This document shows, piece by piece, positions 1 to 8,466 of a stretch of 64,000 bases of DNA. Source of the DNA: Paenibacillus peoriae KCTC 3763 (lineage in GTDB: Bacteria > Bacillota > Bacilli > Paenibacillales > Paenibacillaceae). The stretch's first letter is position 1; every line of letters starts with the position of its first letter. The translations under genes were made by a program, and so were the position numbers. The stretch is taken from contig NZ_AGFX01000021.1 of assembly GCF_000236805.1 (NCBI RefSeq), positions 124,001-188,000 of the forward strand, in the 5' to 3' direction. Below the pieces are notes generated by a model, which was not told the DNA's origin, did not search any database, and saw only the letters and a program-made list of their open reading frames with translations.

Positions 1-1008
1 CAAATCCCCATCTATTTTGACTACCGCTTCGATACGATCATGCCTTATTTCAATGATGCTGCTACAAGAAAAGCCGCAGAGCTGGCGGTGAAGGACTGGT
101 TCTATTTCTTTGATCTGAGCTCCTTCGACGAGGTCCCCGCGAATGCGGAGGTCAACCATCTGCCGGGAGACGACTGGCAAAATGAAATACAGGTGACGAA
201 TGACAAGCCATATAAAGGCATGTGGGTGTTTATGAGAGGATTGAACGGGCCTTATTCTACGGGCTTTCCAGCCAATAACGGCAATTATCATACACGTAAC
301 GGTGTGACCGTCCCGGGGAACCTGAACCGTTCCTATAGTCTGATTCTGGATTTCTATGATGATGCAACTCCATTCACATCGGTGGACGATGAAGAATGGT
401 ATCAATCTGATCTGTCCAAGGTGACGGATGTGCACGGGCTGATCATGCATGAATTTGGTCATGCGATTGTGTTCAGTGACACGTTCCCGGGTGTCAAGGC
501 GCTGAAGGAAGCAGCAGGCAATGACCCGGATATTCTGGCTTATCAGCACAGACCGGCCGCGCTGGACGACAGCTATCATCTCTCCGGGGAGCTTGCAGAG
601 GTCGACAGACTGAGCGGACAAAACGGTGGCTGGCGCCACATGTTCCCGACCCGGCGCTGGATGAACACAAAGCTCTCGCTGCTGGTGGCAGAAAAAGCAG
701 GCTGGCCGCTGCGCAAGGACCTAACTCCTTTTCTTGCGCCGGAGATCATAACGAAGGAACTGCCAGCCCCCGTTAAAGGGAAAGCGTACACGGCCAAGCT
801 GGAGGCCAAGGGAGGCATTCCGTTTTACGATTGGACGGTAACGGGTGGTCAGTTGCCCGCAGGCTTTACGCTGGATCGCTTCACAGGAACGATCAGCGGT
901 ACGGCAGCAAGCGGAGCAGCGAACAAGACGTATACGTTCACCGTACAGCTGCGGGATTATGACGAGCTGAGCAAGCCTGTGACCCAAAGCTTTACGCTCA
1001 AGCTGTAA
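1..1008 (+). CDS. Secreted zincin-like metalloprotease with C-terminal putative Ig domain (5' end outside window)
   Basis: The frame is open from base 1, so the true start and any signal peptide lie upstream; the first ATG (40) is probably internal. The motif HEFGHAIVFSD (about residue 137 counted from that ATG) is an HExxH zinc site with a possible third ligand Asp six residues after the second His, as in snapalysin-like zincins. The last 85 or so residues (from about 745) look like a putative Ig (He_PIG) domain, with the pattern LPAGFTLDRFTGTISGT. Likely an exported peptidase or surface protein. The catalytic role is inferred from the motif only, and substrate and size are unknown because the N-terminus is missing. 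Confidence 0.6.
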   Translation, partial: QIPIYFDYRFDTIMPYFNDAATRKAAELAVKDWFYFFDLSSFDEVPANAEVNHLPGDDWQNEIQVTNDKPYKGMWVFMRGLNGPYSTGFPANNGNYHTRNGVTVPGNLNRSYSLILDFYDDATPFTSVDDEEWYQSDLSKVTDVHGLIMHEFGHAIVFSDTFPGVKALKEAAGNDPDILAYQHRPAALDDSYHLSGELAEVDRLSGQNGGWRHMFPTRRWMNTKLSLLVAEKAGWPLRKDLTPFLAPEIITKELPAPVKGKAYTAKLEAKGGIPFYDWTVTGGQLPAGFTLDRFTGTISGTAASGAANKTYTFTVQLRDYDELSKPVTQSFTLKL

Positions 1009-1175
1009 CTGAATTTCCTGGCGCGGCTGCCCCGAATTTTCTGACGGAGCTTACATTTGACTGCCTAACATTGAGCTGGGCTAACATCTTCTGGACGACT
1101 ACGGTTGAAATTTGGGGCAGAGCGACCTGAGTGTTATGACATTCGGGTTGAAACGGTCGAAGGGAGGAAAAGCGA

Positions 1176-2396
1176 GTGAAACACGACGCGGCGGATCTAG
1201 TCATTGTGGGCGGCGGAATCATCGGTGCGGCCATCGCTTATTATGCGGCTAAGTCCGGTTTGAAGGTCGTACTGGCTGAGCGGGGAGAGATTGCCGGAGG
1301 CACTTCGTCCCGTTGTGATGGAAATATACTGGCAATTGACAAGGAGCCGGGATTTGACAGTAGGATGTCGCTGGTATCGCAGGAACTGGTGGCAGAGCTG
1401 GCCAGGGAGCTGGAGGATGAGTTTGAGTACCGTGCGCCTGGCAGCATTTTGGTCTGTGAAAATGAGCAGGAGATGCAGGCGGCAGAGCAATGGGTAGCCC
1501 GCCAGCAGCAGGAGGGACTTCCATTTCGCATGCTGGATCAGCAGGCTTTGCGGAAGGAATGGCCGCATTTGGCCAAAGATTTGCCGGGCGGGCTGGAATG
1601 TGCGACAGATTCCACCGTAAATCCGGTGCTGATGACGTATGCGCTGGCCAGAGCCGCACGTCGGATGGGAGCCAGACTATTGCCGCGCACGCCGATACAG
1701 TCGGTCCTCAAGGACGAAGGGGGGAACGTCCACGGAGTGGAGACGCCAAACGGTGTGATCCATGCGGATGCAGTGGTATTGGCGGCAGGTGTGTGGACAC
1801 GCAGCATCGGTCGTTCACTCGGTTTGAGCCTTCCGATCATGCCGCGCAAAGGACATATTCTGGTGTCTGCCCGAATGCCTTCGATCGGGAACCGAAAGGT
1901 GATGGAGTTTGGGTACCTGATGAGCAAGTTCGGGGGGCAGCGGAGTGTCGATGAGGTTTATGAAAAATACGGTGTAGCGTTGGTATTCGAGCCAACCGCT
2001 TCACAAAACATTCTGATCGGCAGCAGCCGTCAGTTTGTCGGTATGGATACGGGGGTTGATCAGCAGGTGATCCGCTTAATTGCCCGCAGGGCGATACGTT
2101 TTTTCCCCGCCCTGGCAAACGTGCCGTTGATGAGGGCGTATACCGGCCTGCGTCCATGGACACCTGATCATTTGCCGATTATATCAGCCGTGGATGAAGT
2201 GCCGGGACTGTTTATCGCTTCCGGCCATGAAGGGGACGGCATTAGCCTCGCCGCTGTTACGGGCAAGCTGGTGACCGAAATGGTACGCGGCGAACCCACT
2301 TGCATCCCGGTAGAGCCGCTGCGGTATGACCGATTTGGAGAGGCTCTGAACTGGTATGAGAACGGGCATGAGTTTCACGGGGAGGTAACCGGATGA
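1176..2396 (+). CDS. FAD-dependent D-hydroxyproline dehydrogenase, DAO-type (beta-like) subunit
   Basis: 406-residue member of the glycine oxidase/D-amino-acid oxidase family. An N-terminal dinucleotide-binding motif (VGGGIIGAAIAYYA) is followed by a DAO fold ending in GLRPWTPDHLPIIS and SGHEGDGISLA. The start is GTG, chosen because AGGGAGG lies 8 nt upstream. First gene of a tightly packed seven-gene set. Its partners (epimerase, DHDPS-like deaminase, semialdehyde dehydrogenase and small Fe-S subunits) point to oxidation of cis-4-hydroxy-D-proline to the pyrroline carboxylate. A glycine or sarcosine oxidase role is the main alternative and is less likely given the neighbours. Confidence 0.8.
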   Translation: MKHDAADLVIVGGGIIGAAIAYYAAKSGLKVVLAERGEIAGGTSSRCDGNILAIDKEPGFDSRMSLVSQELVAELARELEDEFEYRAPGSILVCENEQEMQAAEQWVARQQQEGLPFRMLDQQALRKEWPHLAKDLPGGLECATDSTVNPVLMTYALARAARRMGARLLPRTPIQSVLKDEGGNVHGVETPNGVIHADAVVLAAGVWTRSIGRSLGLSLPIMPRKGHILVSARMPSIGNRKVMEFGYLMSKFGGQRSVDEVYEKYGVALVFEPTASQNILIGSSRQFVGMDTGVDQQVIRLIARRAIRFFPALANVPLMRAYTGLRPWTPDHLPIISAVDEVPGLFIASGHEGDGISLAAVTGKLVTEMVRGEPTCIPVEPLRYDRFGEALNWYENGHEFHGEVTG

Positions 2397-3430
2397 GTGT
2401 GCCAGGCAAGATTGCTATACCAAGCATGAATACTATATCAGGCAAGATCACGACGATTGATACCCACACCGGAGGAAATCCGACGCGGACGGTCATTCAC
2501 GGCGCACCTAAGCTGGTAGGTCATACGATGCTGGAAAAGATGACTTACATGGCAGAGCATCATGATGATTTTCGCCGTCTGCTGATGTTCGAGCCGCGAG
2601 GCCATGAGGTCATGTCGGGCTGTATTTTAACAGAGCCTTGCCATCCAGATGCCGATATCGGTGTGGTCTTTATAGAAACTGGCGGCTATTTACCGATGTG
2701 CGGTCACGATACGATTGGAGTATGCACGGCGCTAATGGAAGGCGGACTGATTGCTGCGGATAAAAAGTCTGTACTGCTGGATACTCCGGCAGGTCCGGTT
2801 CAAGTACGGCTGGAGGTGAATACGGGCAAGGTGCGGCAAGTAACGTTCACGAACATTCCATCCTTTGTGTACCGCCGTGAGGTGGAGGTCGATGTAGAGG
2901 GCATCGGTCAAGTCGTGCTGGATATTGCGTATGGAGGCAACTTTTACGGCATTATAGAGGCGGCTTCCATCGGTCTTGCGTTGGAGCAGAGCAGTGCGGC
3001 AGAGATTGTACGAACGGCGGTCCGGATTCGGGAAGCGGTGAACGCTGCTATTGAGGTAGTCCATCCTGAGAATCCGGTTATTCAGGGATTGACCCATATT
3101 GAATTTTACGGAGAGCCTGTGGCTCCACAGGCCGATTGCCGCAACGTCGTCGTTATCCCGCCGGGAGGTATCGACCGTTCCCCTTGTGGCACAGGAACCT
3201 CGGCCAAGGTAGCGGTGCTGCACGCCAAGGGAAAGCTGGGATTAAATGAGCCGTTTGTACATGAAAGCATCACAGGCTCCATGTTCCGGGCTGAAATCGT
3301 GGGCGAAACGCAGGTAGGTCCTTATCCGGCGGTGATCCCGCAAATTACAGGCTCGGCCTGGGTAACAGGGCATCATCAATTTGTGCTTGATCCGAAGGAC
3401 CCGCTGAGGGAAGGATTTTTACTGATGTAA
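2393..3430 (+). CDS. 4-hydroxyproline 2-epimerase (proline racemase family)
   Basis: 345-residue proline racemase-family enzyme. Both catalytic cysteines are visible: MCGHDTIG (about residue 103) and DRSPCGTGT (about residue 263). That makes it a racemase/epimerase rather than a trans-3-hydroxyproline dehydratase, where the second Cys is Thr. It should interconvert trans-4-hydroxy-L-proline and cis-4-hydroxy-D-proline at the head of the pathway. Its ATG overlaps the stop of the upstream oxidase (ATGA) and has GGGGAGG in front, indicating translational coupling. Proline racemase activity cannot be excluded from sequence; the operon context favours hydroxyproline. Confidence 0.85.
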   Translation: MSVPGKIAIPSMNTISGKITTIDTHTGGNPTRTVIHGAPKLVGHTMLEKMTYMAEHHDDFRRLLMFEPRGHEVMSGCILTEPCHPDADIGVVFIETGGYLPMCGHDTIGVCTALMEGGLIAADKKSVLLDTPAGPVQVRLEVNTGKVRQVTFTNIPSFVYRREVEVDVEGIGQVVLDIAYGGNFYGIIEAASIGLALEQSSAAEIVRTAVRIREAVNAAIEVVHPENPVIQGLTHIEFYGEPVAPQADCRNVVVIPPGGIDRSPCGTGTSAKVAVLHAKGKLGLNEPFVHESITGSMFRAEIVGETQVGPYPAVIPQITGSAWVTGHHQFVLDPKDPLREGFLLM

Positions 3431-3527
3431 GTATAGTACTGGAATCGAATGATGTAACAGGCCAGTGTAATTATTCAACGTTCAGTTTGTAAAAAAACAG
3501 GTGGAAGAAGAAAGGATTGGTGAGCAT

Positions 3528-4415
3528 ATGGCACGTTTTGAGGGTGTATATGTGGCCTTGGTTACACCGTTCACGGCAGAGCTGGAGGTCGACTACAAGC
3601 GTCTGACCGAGCTGTGCGAGCATCTGATTGCGAACGGCATTAGCGGGCTGGTTCCCACCGGGTCACTGGGGGAGTATGCGGCGTTATCCCCGGAAGAACG
3701 ATCACAGGTGGTGCATACGGTGATTGATGCTGCGGCAGGGCGTGTCCCGGTCGTTGTCGGCTCGGCGGCTCCATCCACCAGGCAGGCGGTGCATTGGGTT
3801 CAGCATGCCAAGGATGCCGGAGCCGCTGGTGTCATGGCGCTGCCGCCCATTAATTACAATCCGCTGCCCCATGAGGTAACGGCTCATTTTGAAGCGTTGT
3901 CGGAGGTGGGCTTGCCGATCATTGCGTATAACAATCCCCATGATTACAAGGTTGACCTGACTCCAGATATTCTTGCAGACCTGTCACGAATTGAAAATAT
4001 CGTAGCAGTCAAGGAATTTTCCGGGGATGTGCGACGTATTCACGCTATTTTGGACCAGACAGAGCTGGAGGTCATGATCGGGGTGGATAATCTGGCGATG
4101 GAGGGGGCATTATTTGGCGCGACAGGCTGGATTTCGGGGGTGCCTAATGCGCTGCCCAAGGAAGGGGTAGAGCTGTTCCGGCTTGCGCAGGCGGGAAATA
4201 TGGCGGAAGCTTCTGCGTTGTATCGCAGGCTGCTACCGCTGTTCCACTACGATGCCAGTCCACAGCTGGTGCAGTCCATCAAATATATGATGGAGCTGGC
4301 AGGATTCCCGGTCGGCCCGACACGTCCGCCCAGACTTGCGCTACCGCAGGCGGATTACGACCGTATTCGCGAAGCTTTTGAGGCGGCGGTTCGTCCGAGC
4401 GGGGTTTCATCCTGA
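3528..4415 (+). CDS. DHDPS/NAL-family lyase, likely pyrroline-4-hydroxy-2-carboxylate deaminase
   Basis: 295 residues with the (beta/alpha)8 dihydrodipicolinate synthase fold. Visible features are the GSLGEYAALS substrate loop, the catalytic Tyr in AYNNPHDY and the Schiff-base Lys in VAVKEFSG. In hydroxyproline clusters this family converts delta1-pyrroline-4-hydroxy-2-carboxylate to alpha-ketoglutarate semialdehyde plus ammonia. I use ATG 3528, which gives the normal family N-terminus (MARFEGVYVALVTPF); an in-frame GTG at 3501 would add nine unconserved residues. A 97-nt gap separates it from the epimerase gene. True dihydrodipicolinate synthase is unlikely here. Confidence 0.8.
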   Translation: MARFEGVYVALVTPFTAELEVDYKRLTELCEHLIANGISGLVPTGSLGEYAALSPEERSQVVHTVIDAAAGRVPVVVGSAAPSTRQAVHWVQHAKDAGAAGVMALPPINYNPLPHEVTAHFEALSEVGLPIIAYNNPHDYKVDLTPDILADLSRIENIVAVKEFSGDVRRIHAILDQTELEVMIGVDNLAMEGALFGATGWISGVPNALPKEGVELFRLAQAGNMAEASALYRRLLPLFHYDASPQLVQSIKYMMELAGFPVGPTRPPRLALPQADYDRIREAFEAAVRPSGVSS

Positions 4416-4429
4416 TGGAGGTGAAGATG

Positions 4430-5866
4430 ATGGAAAGCCGAAATTGGATTGGCGGTGAGTGGCTGAGTCCTTCCGGCGAAGAAATGGTGGTTCGCAACCC
4501 TTCAGCGTTAAAGGAGGAGGTGGGAGTCATCCATTTTTCCACTGAGGCTGATATTGCACAGGCCGGGGAGGCGGCAAGGCTGGCACAAGCAGGCTGGTCG
4601 GCATTGAGTCCGGCGGCACGGGGAGCTTATCTGTTCAAGGCAGCCGGTTTGCTGGAGGCGAATCTGTCCGATGTAGCGGAGCTGGCCAGCCGGGAAATGG
4701 GGAAGCCGATTACCGAGATGCGCGGAGAGGTGATGCGCGGCGTCCATCTGCTTCGATACTACGCTGCAGAGGGTGTACGTTCGATCGGTACGGTCATTCC
4801 CTCGAATGAGCCGGGAGTACTCCAATACACAAAGCGTATTCCGCTGGGTGTGACGGCAGTTATTACCCCGTGGAACTTCCCGGTAGCTATTCCCTTGTGG
4901 AAAATCGCGCCCGCACTCCTGTGTGGAAACACAGTCATCTGGAAGCCCGCAGAAAACGCGTCATTAACGGCGGTACGGATTGCGGAATTGTTTGAAGCGG
5001 TGCAGCTTCCGCCTGGTGTGCTGAATCTCGCCATTGGGCAGGGGAGTCGTATTGGCGATGCCTTGCTGGAGCTCCCGGTACTGGATGCAGTCAGCTTCAC
5101 GGGTTCTACGAAGACGGGGTTGGGCATTGCCGGGCGGTGCGCACGTAGGAACATCAAATACCAGACCGAGATGGGCGGTAAAAATGCTGTGATCGTGCTG
5201 AAGGACGCGGATATGGCGCAGGCGGTAGCGATGATTGCCAGCGGTGCCTTTCGGTCAGCCGGGCAAAAATGCACGGCCACCAGCCGCGTGATTGTCGAGC
5301 GGTCTGTCTATGACGCGTTTACGGAAGCCTTGCGCCATGAGGTGGCAAAAATCCATATGGCCCCGGCACTGGACCCCGGCGCGTATCTTGGGCCTGTCGC
5401 ATCCGCAGGTCAGTATGAGAAGGTTATGTCCTATGTTTCGCTGGCCCGCAGGGAAGCAGATATCCTGGTCGAAGGTGGAGCCGGCGCCGCGACAGATGAT
5501 GGGTATTATGTGCGTCCACTGGTGACAGCCGGGCTGGATTCGTCTCATCCCTTGATTCAGGAGGAAATTTTTGGTCCTGTGGTCGGTGTCATGCAGGCGG
5601 ACGACTTTGAGGATGCCATTCGACTGTGCAATGCGTCTATTTACGGGCTGAGTGCTTCACTATTTACCCGTGATTTGCGGCTGGCTCATCGTTTTCTGGA
5701 TGAAGCGGACGCCGGAATGGTGCGGGTCAATCAGGAGACGGCGGGTGTCGAATATCAAGCTCCGTTCGGCGGTCTGAAGCAGTCCAGCTCACATACCCGG
5801 GAACAGGGGCAGGTAGCGCTGGATTTTTATTCAGCGATTAAAACCTGCGCAATCAGCTATGAGTAA
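4430..5866 (+). CDS. Alpha-ketoglutarate semialdehyde (2,5-dioxovalerate) dehydrogenase
   Basis: Aldehyde dehydrogenase superfamily, 478 residues. The N-domain carries ITPWNFPVAIPLWKIAPAL and the catalytic Cys lies in SAGQKCTATSRV (about residue 281); the general-base Glu is in EMGGKNAV. It should oxidise alpha-ketoglutarate semialdehyde to alpha-ketoglutarate, the last step of the hydroxyproline route. ATG 4430 is chosen because GGAGG lies 7 nt upstream; ATGs at 4415 (overlapping the previous stop) and 4427 are in frame. The general ALDH assignment is secure and the substrate is inferred from context. Confidence 0.85.
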   Translation: MESRNWIGGEWLSPSGEEMVVRNPSALKEEVGVIHFSTEADIAQAGEAARLAQAGWSALSPAARGAYLFKAAGLLEANLSDVAELASREMGKPITEMRGEVMRGVHLLRYYAAEGVRSIGTVIPSNEPGVLQYTKRIPLGVTAVITPWNFPVAIPLWKIAPALLCGNTVIWKPAENASLTAVRIAELFEAVQLPPGVLNLAIGQGSRIGDALLELPVLDAVSFTGSTKTGLGIAGRCARRNIKYQTEMGGKNAVIVLKDADMAQAVAMIASGAFRSAGQKCTATSRVIVERSVYDAFTEALRHEVAKIHMAPALDPGAYLGPVASAGQYEKVMSYVSLARREADILVEGGAGAATDDGYYVRPLVTAGLDSSHPLIQEEIFGPVVGVMQADDFEDAIRLCNASIYGLSASLFTRDLRLAHRFLDEADAGMVRVNQETAGVEYQAPFGGLKQSSSHTREQGQVALDFYSAIKTCAISYE

Positions 5867-6326
5867 GCGGGCGATTGGACGGGGGAAGACGGTCGGGACG
5901 GAAGTGCAGGATAAAGAGACTCTGAATGGAGATACACCGAATGAAGGTGTTCTGAATGGAGATGCTCGATGTGGAGAATCAAGGCATGCAGACGTCCGGT
6001 ATGCAGGCAATCCGTATGCTGATTCACGAGGCGGGTCATCCGGAGCGCTTGGCGCATCAAGTCATCTGCTTGTATGCCGCTGTGAAGAAGTGAGTTTGGC
6101 ACAGCTGGAGCAGGCCTGCGATATGGGAGCGGATACGGTGCGCCAGCTTAAAATGGCTACGCGGGTCACGATGGGGGCGTGTCAGGGCAGGGTATGTCGA
6201 CAACTGGTAGAGACGTGGTTTTACAGTCAATATCCCGCTGCCCGCCGCGAGGCAGAGCTATTATCGCAAAGACCTCCGGTACGTCCCGTGACGTTTGGTC
6301 AGCTGGCAGAAGGAGGTTCCTTATGA
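5859..6326 (+). CDS. BFD-like [2Fe-2S] subunit of hydroxyproline dehydrogenase with unusual N-terminal extension
   Basis: 155 residues. The C-terminal half (from about residue 68) is a bacterioferritin-associated-ferredoxin-like [2Fe-2S] domain with Cys pairs in VCRCEE and GACQGRVC. In related dehydrogenases this module is often fused to the large flavoprotein; here it is a separate gene. The first 65 or so residues are polar, low in complexity and derived from short degenerate DNA repeats (TCTGAATGGAGAT at 5921 and 5951). ATG 5859 overlaps the previous gene by 8 nt and lacks a good SD, so coupling is likely. It presumably passes electrons between flavin centres. Confidence 0.7.
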   Translation: MSKRAIGRGKTVGTEVQDKETLNGDTPNEGVLNGDARCGESRHADVRYAGNPYADSRGGSSGALGASSHLLVCRCEEVSLAQLEQACDMGADTVRQLKMATRVTMGACQGRVCRQLVETWFYSQYPAARREAELLSQRPPVRPVTFGQLAEGGSL

Positions 6327-6658
6327 GTCGCGCGCGTATTGTGAATCATCCAATTTTGGGACCGAAGCCGGAGCAGCGGCAGGTGTCCTTTGTTTTTGAC
6401 GGTCGTCCTATGCAGGGATTGGCTGGAGAGCCGCTTGCGGCAGCGCTGCTGGCAAGCGGCGTTCGTTTGCTGAGAAGGCATGAGGAATCCGGTACAGCCA
6501 GGGGCGTATATTGCGCCATTGGGCACTGTAACGAATGCCGCCTGACGGTTCATTCGCTTGGCACTGTCCGCTCTTGTTTGACCCGGTTGGAGGAAGGCAT
6601 GATCGTAGAAACAGGCAGACAGCTTTCGAATGAAATAACAGGGAGAATCGTGACATGA
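6323..6658 (+). CDS. (2Fe-2S)-binding small subunit of hydroxyproline dehydrogenase (HcnA-like)
   Basis: 111-residue protein of the HcnA/sarcosine-oxidase-alpha N-terminal type. It has a beta-grasp ferredoxin-like core with VSFVFDGRPMQGLAGEPLAA and Cys residues in YCAIGHCNECRLTV plus RSCLTR, consistent with a [2Fe-2S] site. The start has a perfect AGGAGG and overlaps the upstream stop (ATGA); its own stop overlaps the next ATG. It is expected to form a complex with the flavoproteins at 1176 and 6655 and the BFD-like subunit, and to carry electrons from D-hydroxyproline oxidation. The complex itself is inferred. Confidence 0.75.
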   Translation: MSRARIVNHPILGPKPEQRQVSFVFDGRPMQGLAGEPLAAALLASGVRLLRRHEESGTARGVYCAIGHCNECRLTVHSLGTVRSCLTRLEEGMIVETGRQLSNEITGRIVT

Positions 6659-7878
6659 ATAAAATGGCGCATCTCATCGTCATTGGAGCAGGTCCCGCCG
6701 GACTGTCAGCAGCGGCTACAGCAGCTGAACATGGATTGCCGGTCACGGTATTGGATGAGTTTACCGAGCCGGGCGGACGGATGCCCGGACAATATCATGA
6801 GGAAGGCAGCACAGGCTGGTGGGTTGGAAAACATGTTTCGGATGAGCTGATCACCCGTTGCAGCGAGCTTGGGGTGGACATCCGCTGTGGTATATCGGTG
6901 CATGGCATGGAGTATACGACAACATGGGAAATTTCCACTTCCTGTGGATTATTCACTGCTGACTACGTATTACTGGCCACCGGAGCCGCCGAAATTCCTG
7001 TTCCGCTAGACGGCTGGACGCTGCCTGGCGTGATGTCCATCGGGGCCGCGCAGGTGATGACCAACGTTCATTATGTTAAGCCGGGGGAACGCGGCATTAT
7101 TGTAGGCATGAACGTCCTGTCCATGGCGATTGCCCGCGAGCTGTCCGTCGCCGGGGTGAAGGTGGCGGCGATTACACTGCCGTGCGCTAATCCGCTGGCT
7201 GGTGCAGCGGCAGATCCGACAGCTTCCGCGAAGCTGCTGCTGCAGCTATCGGGGCTGGCTCCGGCCGCCTGGATGCGTGCCGGCGGCAAGCTGGCAGCGG
7301 CGATGCGGATGGAGGGCCTCATCGCACACTGCTATCCCCACAGAGGCTTCCGTCTGTGGGATATCCCGATCCGTTTGCGGACGGCAGTGCTGTCCGTCAA
7401 CGGGCAGGACCGGGTCGAATCCGTGACCCTGGTCCACGTTAAACCGGATGGCTCACCTATTCCCGGCAGCGAGCGCGTCGAACCCGCCGACTTCGTGGCG
7501 CTGAGCGGCGGACTGTATCCGCTCGCCGAGCTGGCGGCGGTGGCCGGGTGCAAATTCGTGTACAGCCCCGAGTTGGGCGGGCATGTTCCACTGCATGGTG
7601 AGCGAATGGAAACCTCGCTCAAAGGGCTCTACGTTGCCGGCAATATTACCGGCATCGAAAGCGGGCTGGTCGCCATGGCCCAAGGCCGATTAGCCGCCGC
7701 TTCCATGGTCCACGCCGCCGGACTCGGCGGAGCCGAAGGGGAGCAGCGGGTACAGGAGGCGATCCGCGAGGTCGATTTTACCCGAAAGAACGCGCTGATT
7801 CAGTTTCATCCCGGCATTACAGAGGCGCGAACGCAGCTGTACCAGCAGTGGGAGCAAACCGCTGGCAGCGGCGTGTAA
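6655..7878 (+). CDS. NAD(P)/FAD-dependent oxidoreductase, alpha-like subunit of hydroxyproline dehydrogenase (HcnB-like)
   Basis: 407 residues of the pyridine nucleotide-disulfide oxidoreductase type. It has an N-terminal FAD motif (VIGAGPAGLSAA), an ATGAAEIPVPLDGW segment and a C-terminal FAD-contact region with LYVAGNITGIESG. It resembles the large subunit of HcnABC/opine-oxidase-like dehydrogenases but lacks the fused BFD-like domain, which is supplied by the gene at 5859. ATGA overlap with the preceding gene. Last gene of the operon; local GC is high between 7100 and 7800. Probably membrane- or quinone-linked, but no transmembrane helix is visible. Confidence 0.75.
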   Translation: MNKMAHLIVIGAGPAGLSAAATAAEHGLPVTVLDEFTEPGGRMPGQYHEEGSTGWWVGKHVSDELITRCSELGVDIRCGISVHGMEYTTTWEISTSCGLFTADYVLLATGAAEIPVPLDGWTLPGVMSIGAAQVMTNVHYVKPGERGIIVGMNVLSMAIARELSVAGVKVAAITLPCANPLAGAAADPTASAKLLLQLSGLAPAAWMRAGGKLAAAMRMEGLIAHCYPHRGFRLWDIPIRLRTAVLSVNGQDRVESVTLVHVKPDGSPIPGSERVEPADFVALSGGLYPLAELAAVAGCKFVYSPELGGHVPLHGERMETSLKGLYVAGNITGIESGLVAMAQGRLAAASMVHAAGLGGAEGEQRVQEAIREVDFTRKNALIQFHPGITEARTQLYQQWEQTAGSGV

Positions 7879-8466
7879 TCGCTTGTCATGCTTGGCGTAA
7901 GCTTTTCTTTTTTTACATCCCAAATTCGCCTTAAAGGAGCACGGAAGATGACGCTTAAAGCCAAAGCCCGTATGAAAGCAAGACCATTCGCACTGAACGA
8001 GGTAGTGTTGGTTGAAGGTTAGCGTTGGATAGGGGTCATTTGAGATGGTTTGCAAATAAAATAACGTTTGATTTTTAGTTGACAATGATTTATGATGTAA
8101 GAAATATTGGATGATGTTGGAACATTGATTATTGTATGAACTGATTTATTCATAGTCGTTTGCGCGTGAAGCACACGGGCTGTTTCTTCCTTAACTAGGG
8201 AGAGGCAGCCCTTTTTTGTTGGTTTAGCACCATTTCGCCTACTCGTTTCTTATATTCACTTTTCCGAACTAGGCTGAAATAGATGTGATATGGTTTTTTA
8301 GAATGTCTATTTATTTAGAAGTTTTCCTTATAGATTTTGTAATAGGGAAACCATATAATAAATAAGTTGGTATCCAGTATTTTCCGAAAGTGGGGATGCG
8401 ATAAGTCTATGAGAGCAGGGTTGATATACATAGTTTGGAGTATAAGCAGACAAAGGGGATAGAGAG
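7879..8466. other. Intergenic region, 588 bp, after the hydroxyproline operon
   Basis: No convincing gene. It contains one terminator (8177-8217). The right part is AT-rich with a TATAAT at 8354-8359 that could be the -10 element of the stalk-protein gene; the matching -35 is poor. A TTGACA at 8079-8084 has no good -10 partner. Confidence 0.5.
8177..8217 (+). terminator. Rho-independent terminator
   Basis: GGGCTG at 8177-8182 pairs with CAGCCC at 8206-8211, followed directly by six T. It lies 300 nt after the hydroxyproline operon and is the first clear stop signal for it. Confidence 0.65.

Noticed and set aside
7690-8085. Minus-strand 131-codon frame at the end of the hydroxyproline operon
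   Set aside because: More than half overlaps the dehydrogenase gene in reverse; there is no SD or family resemblance.
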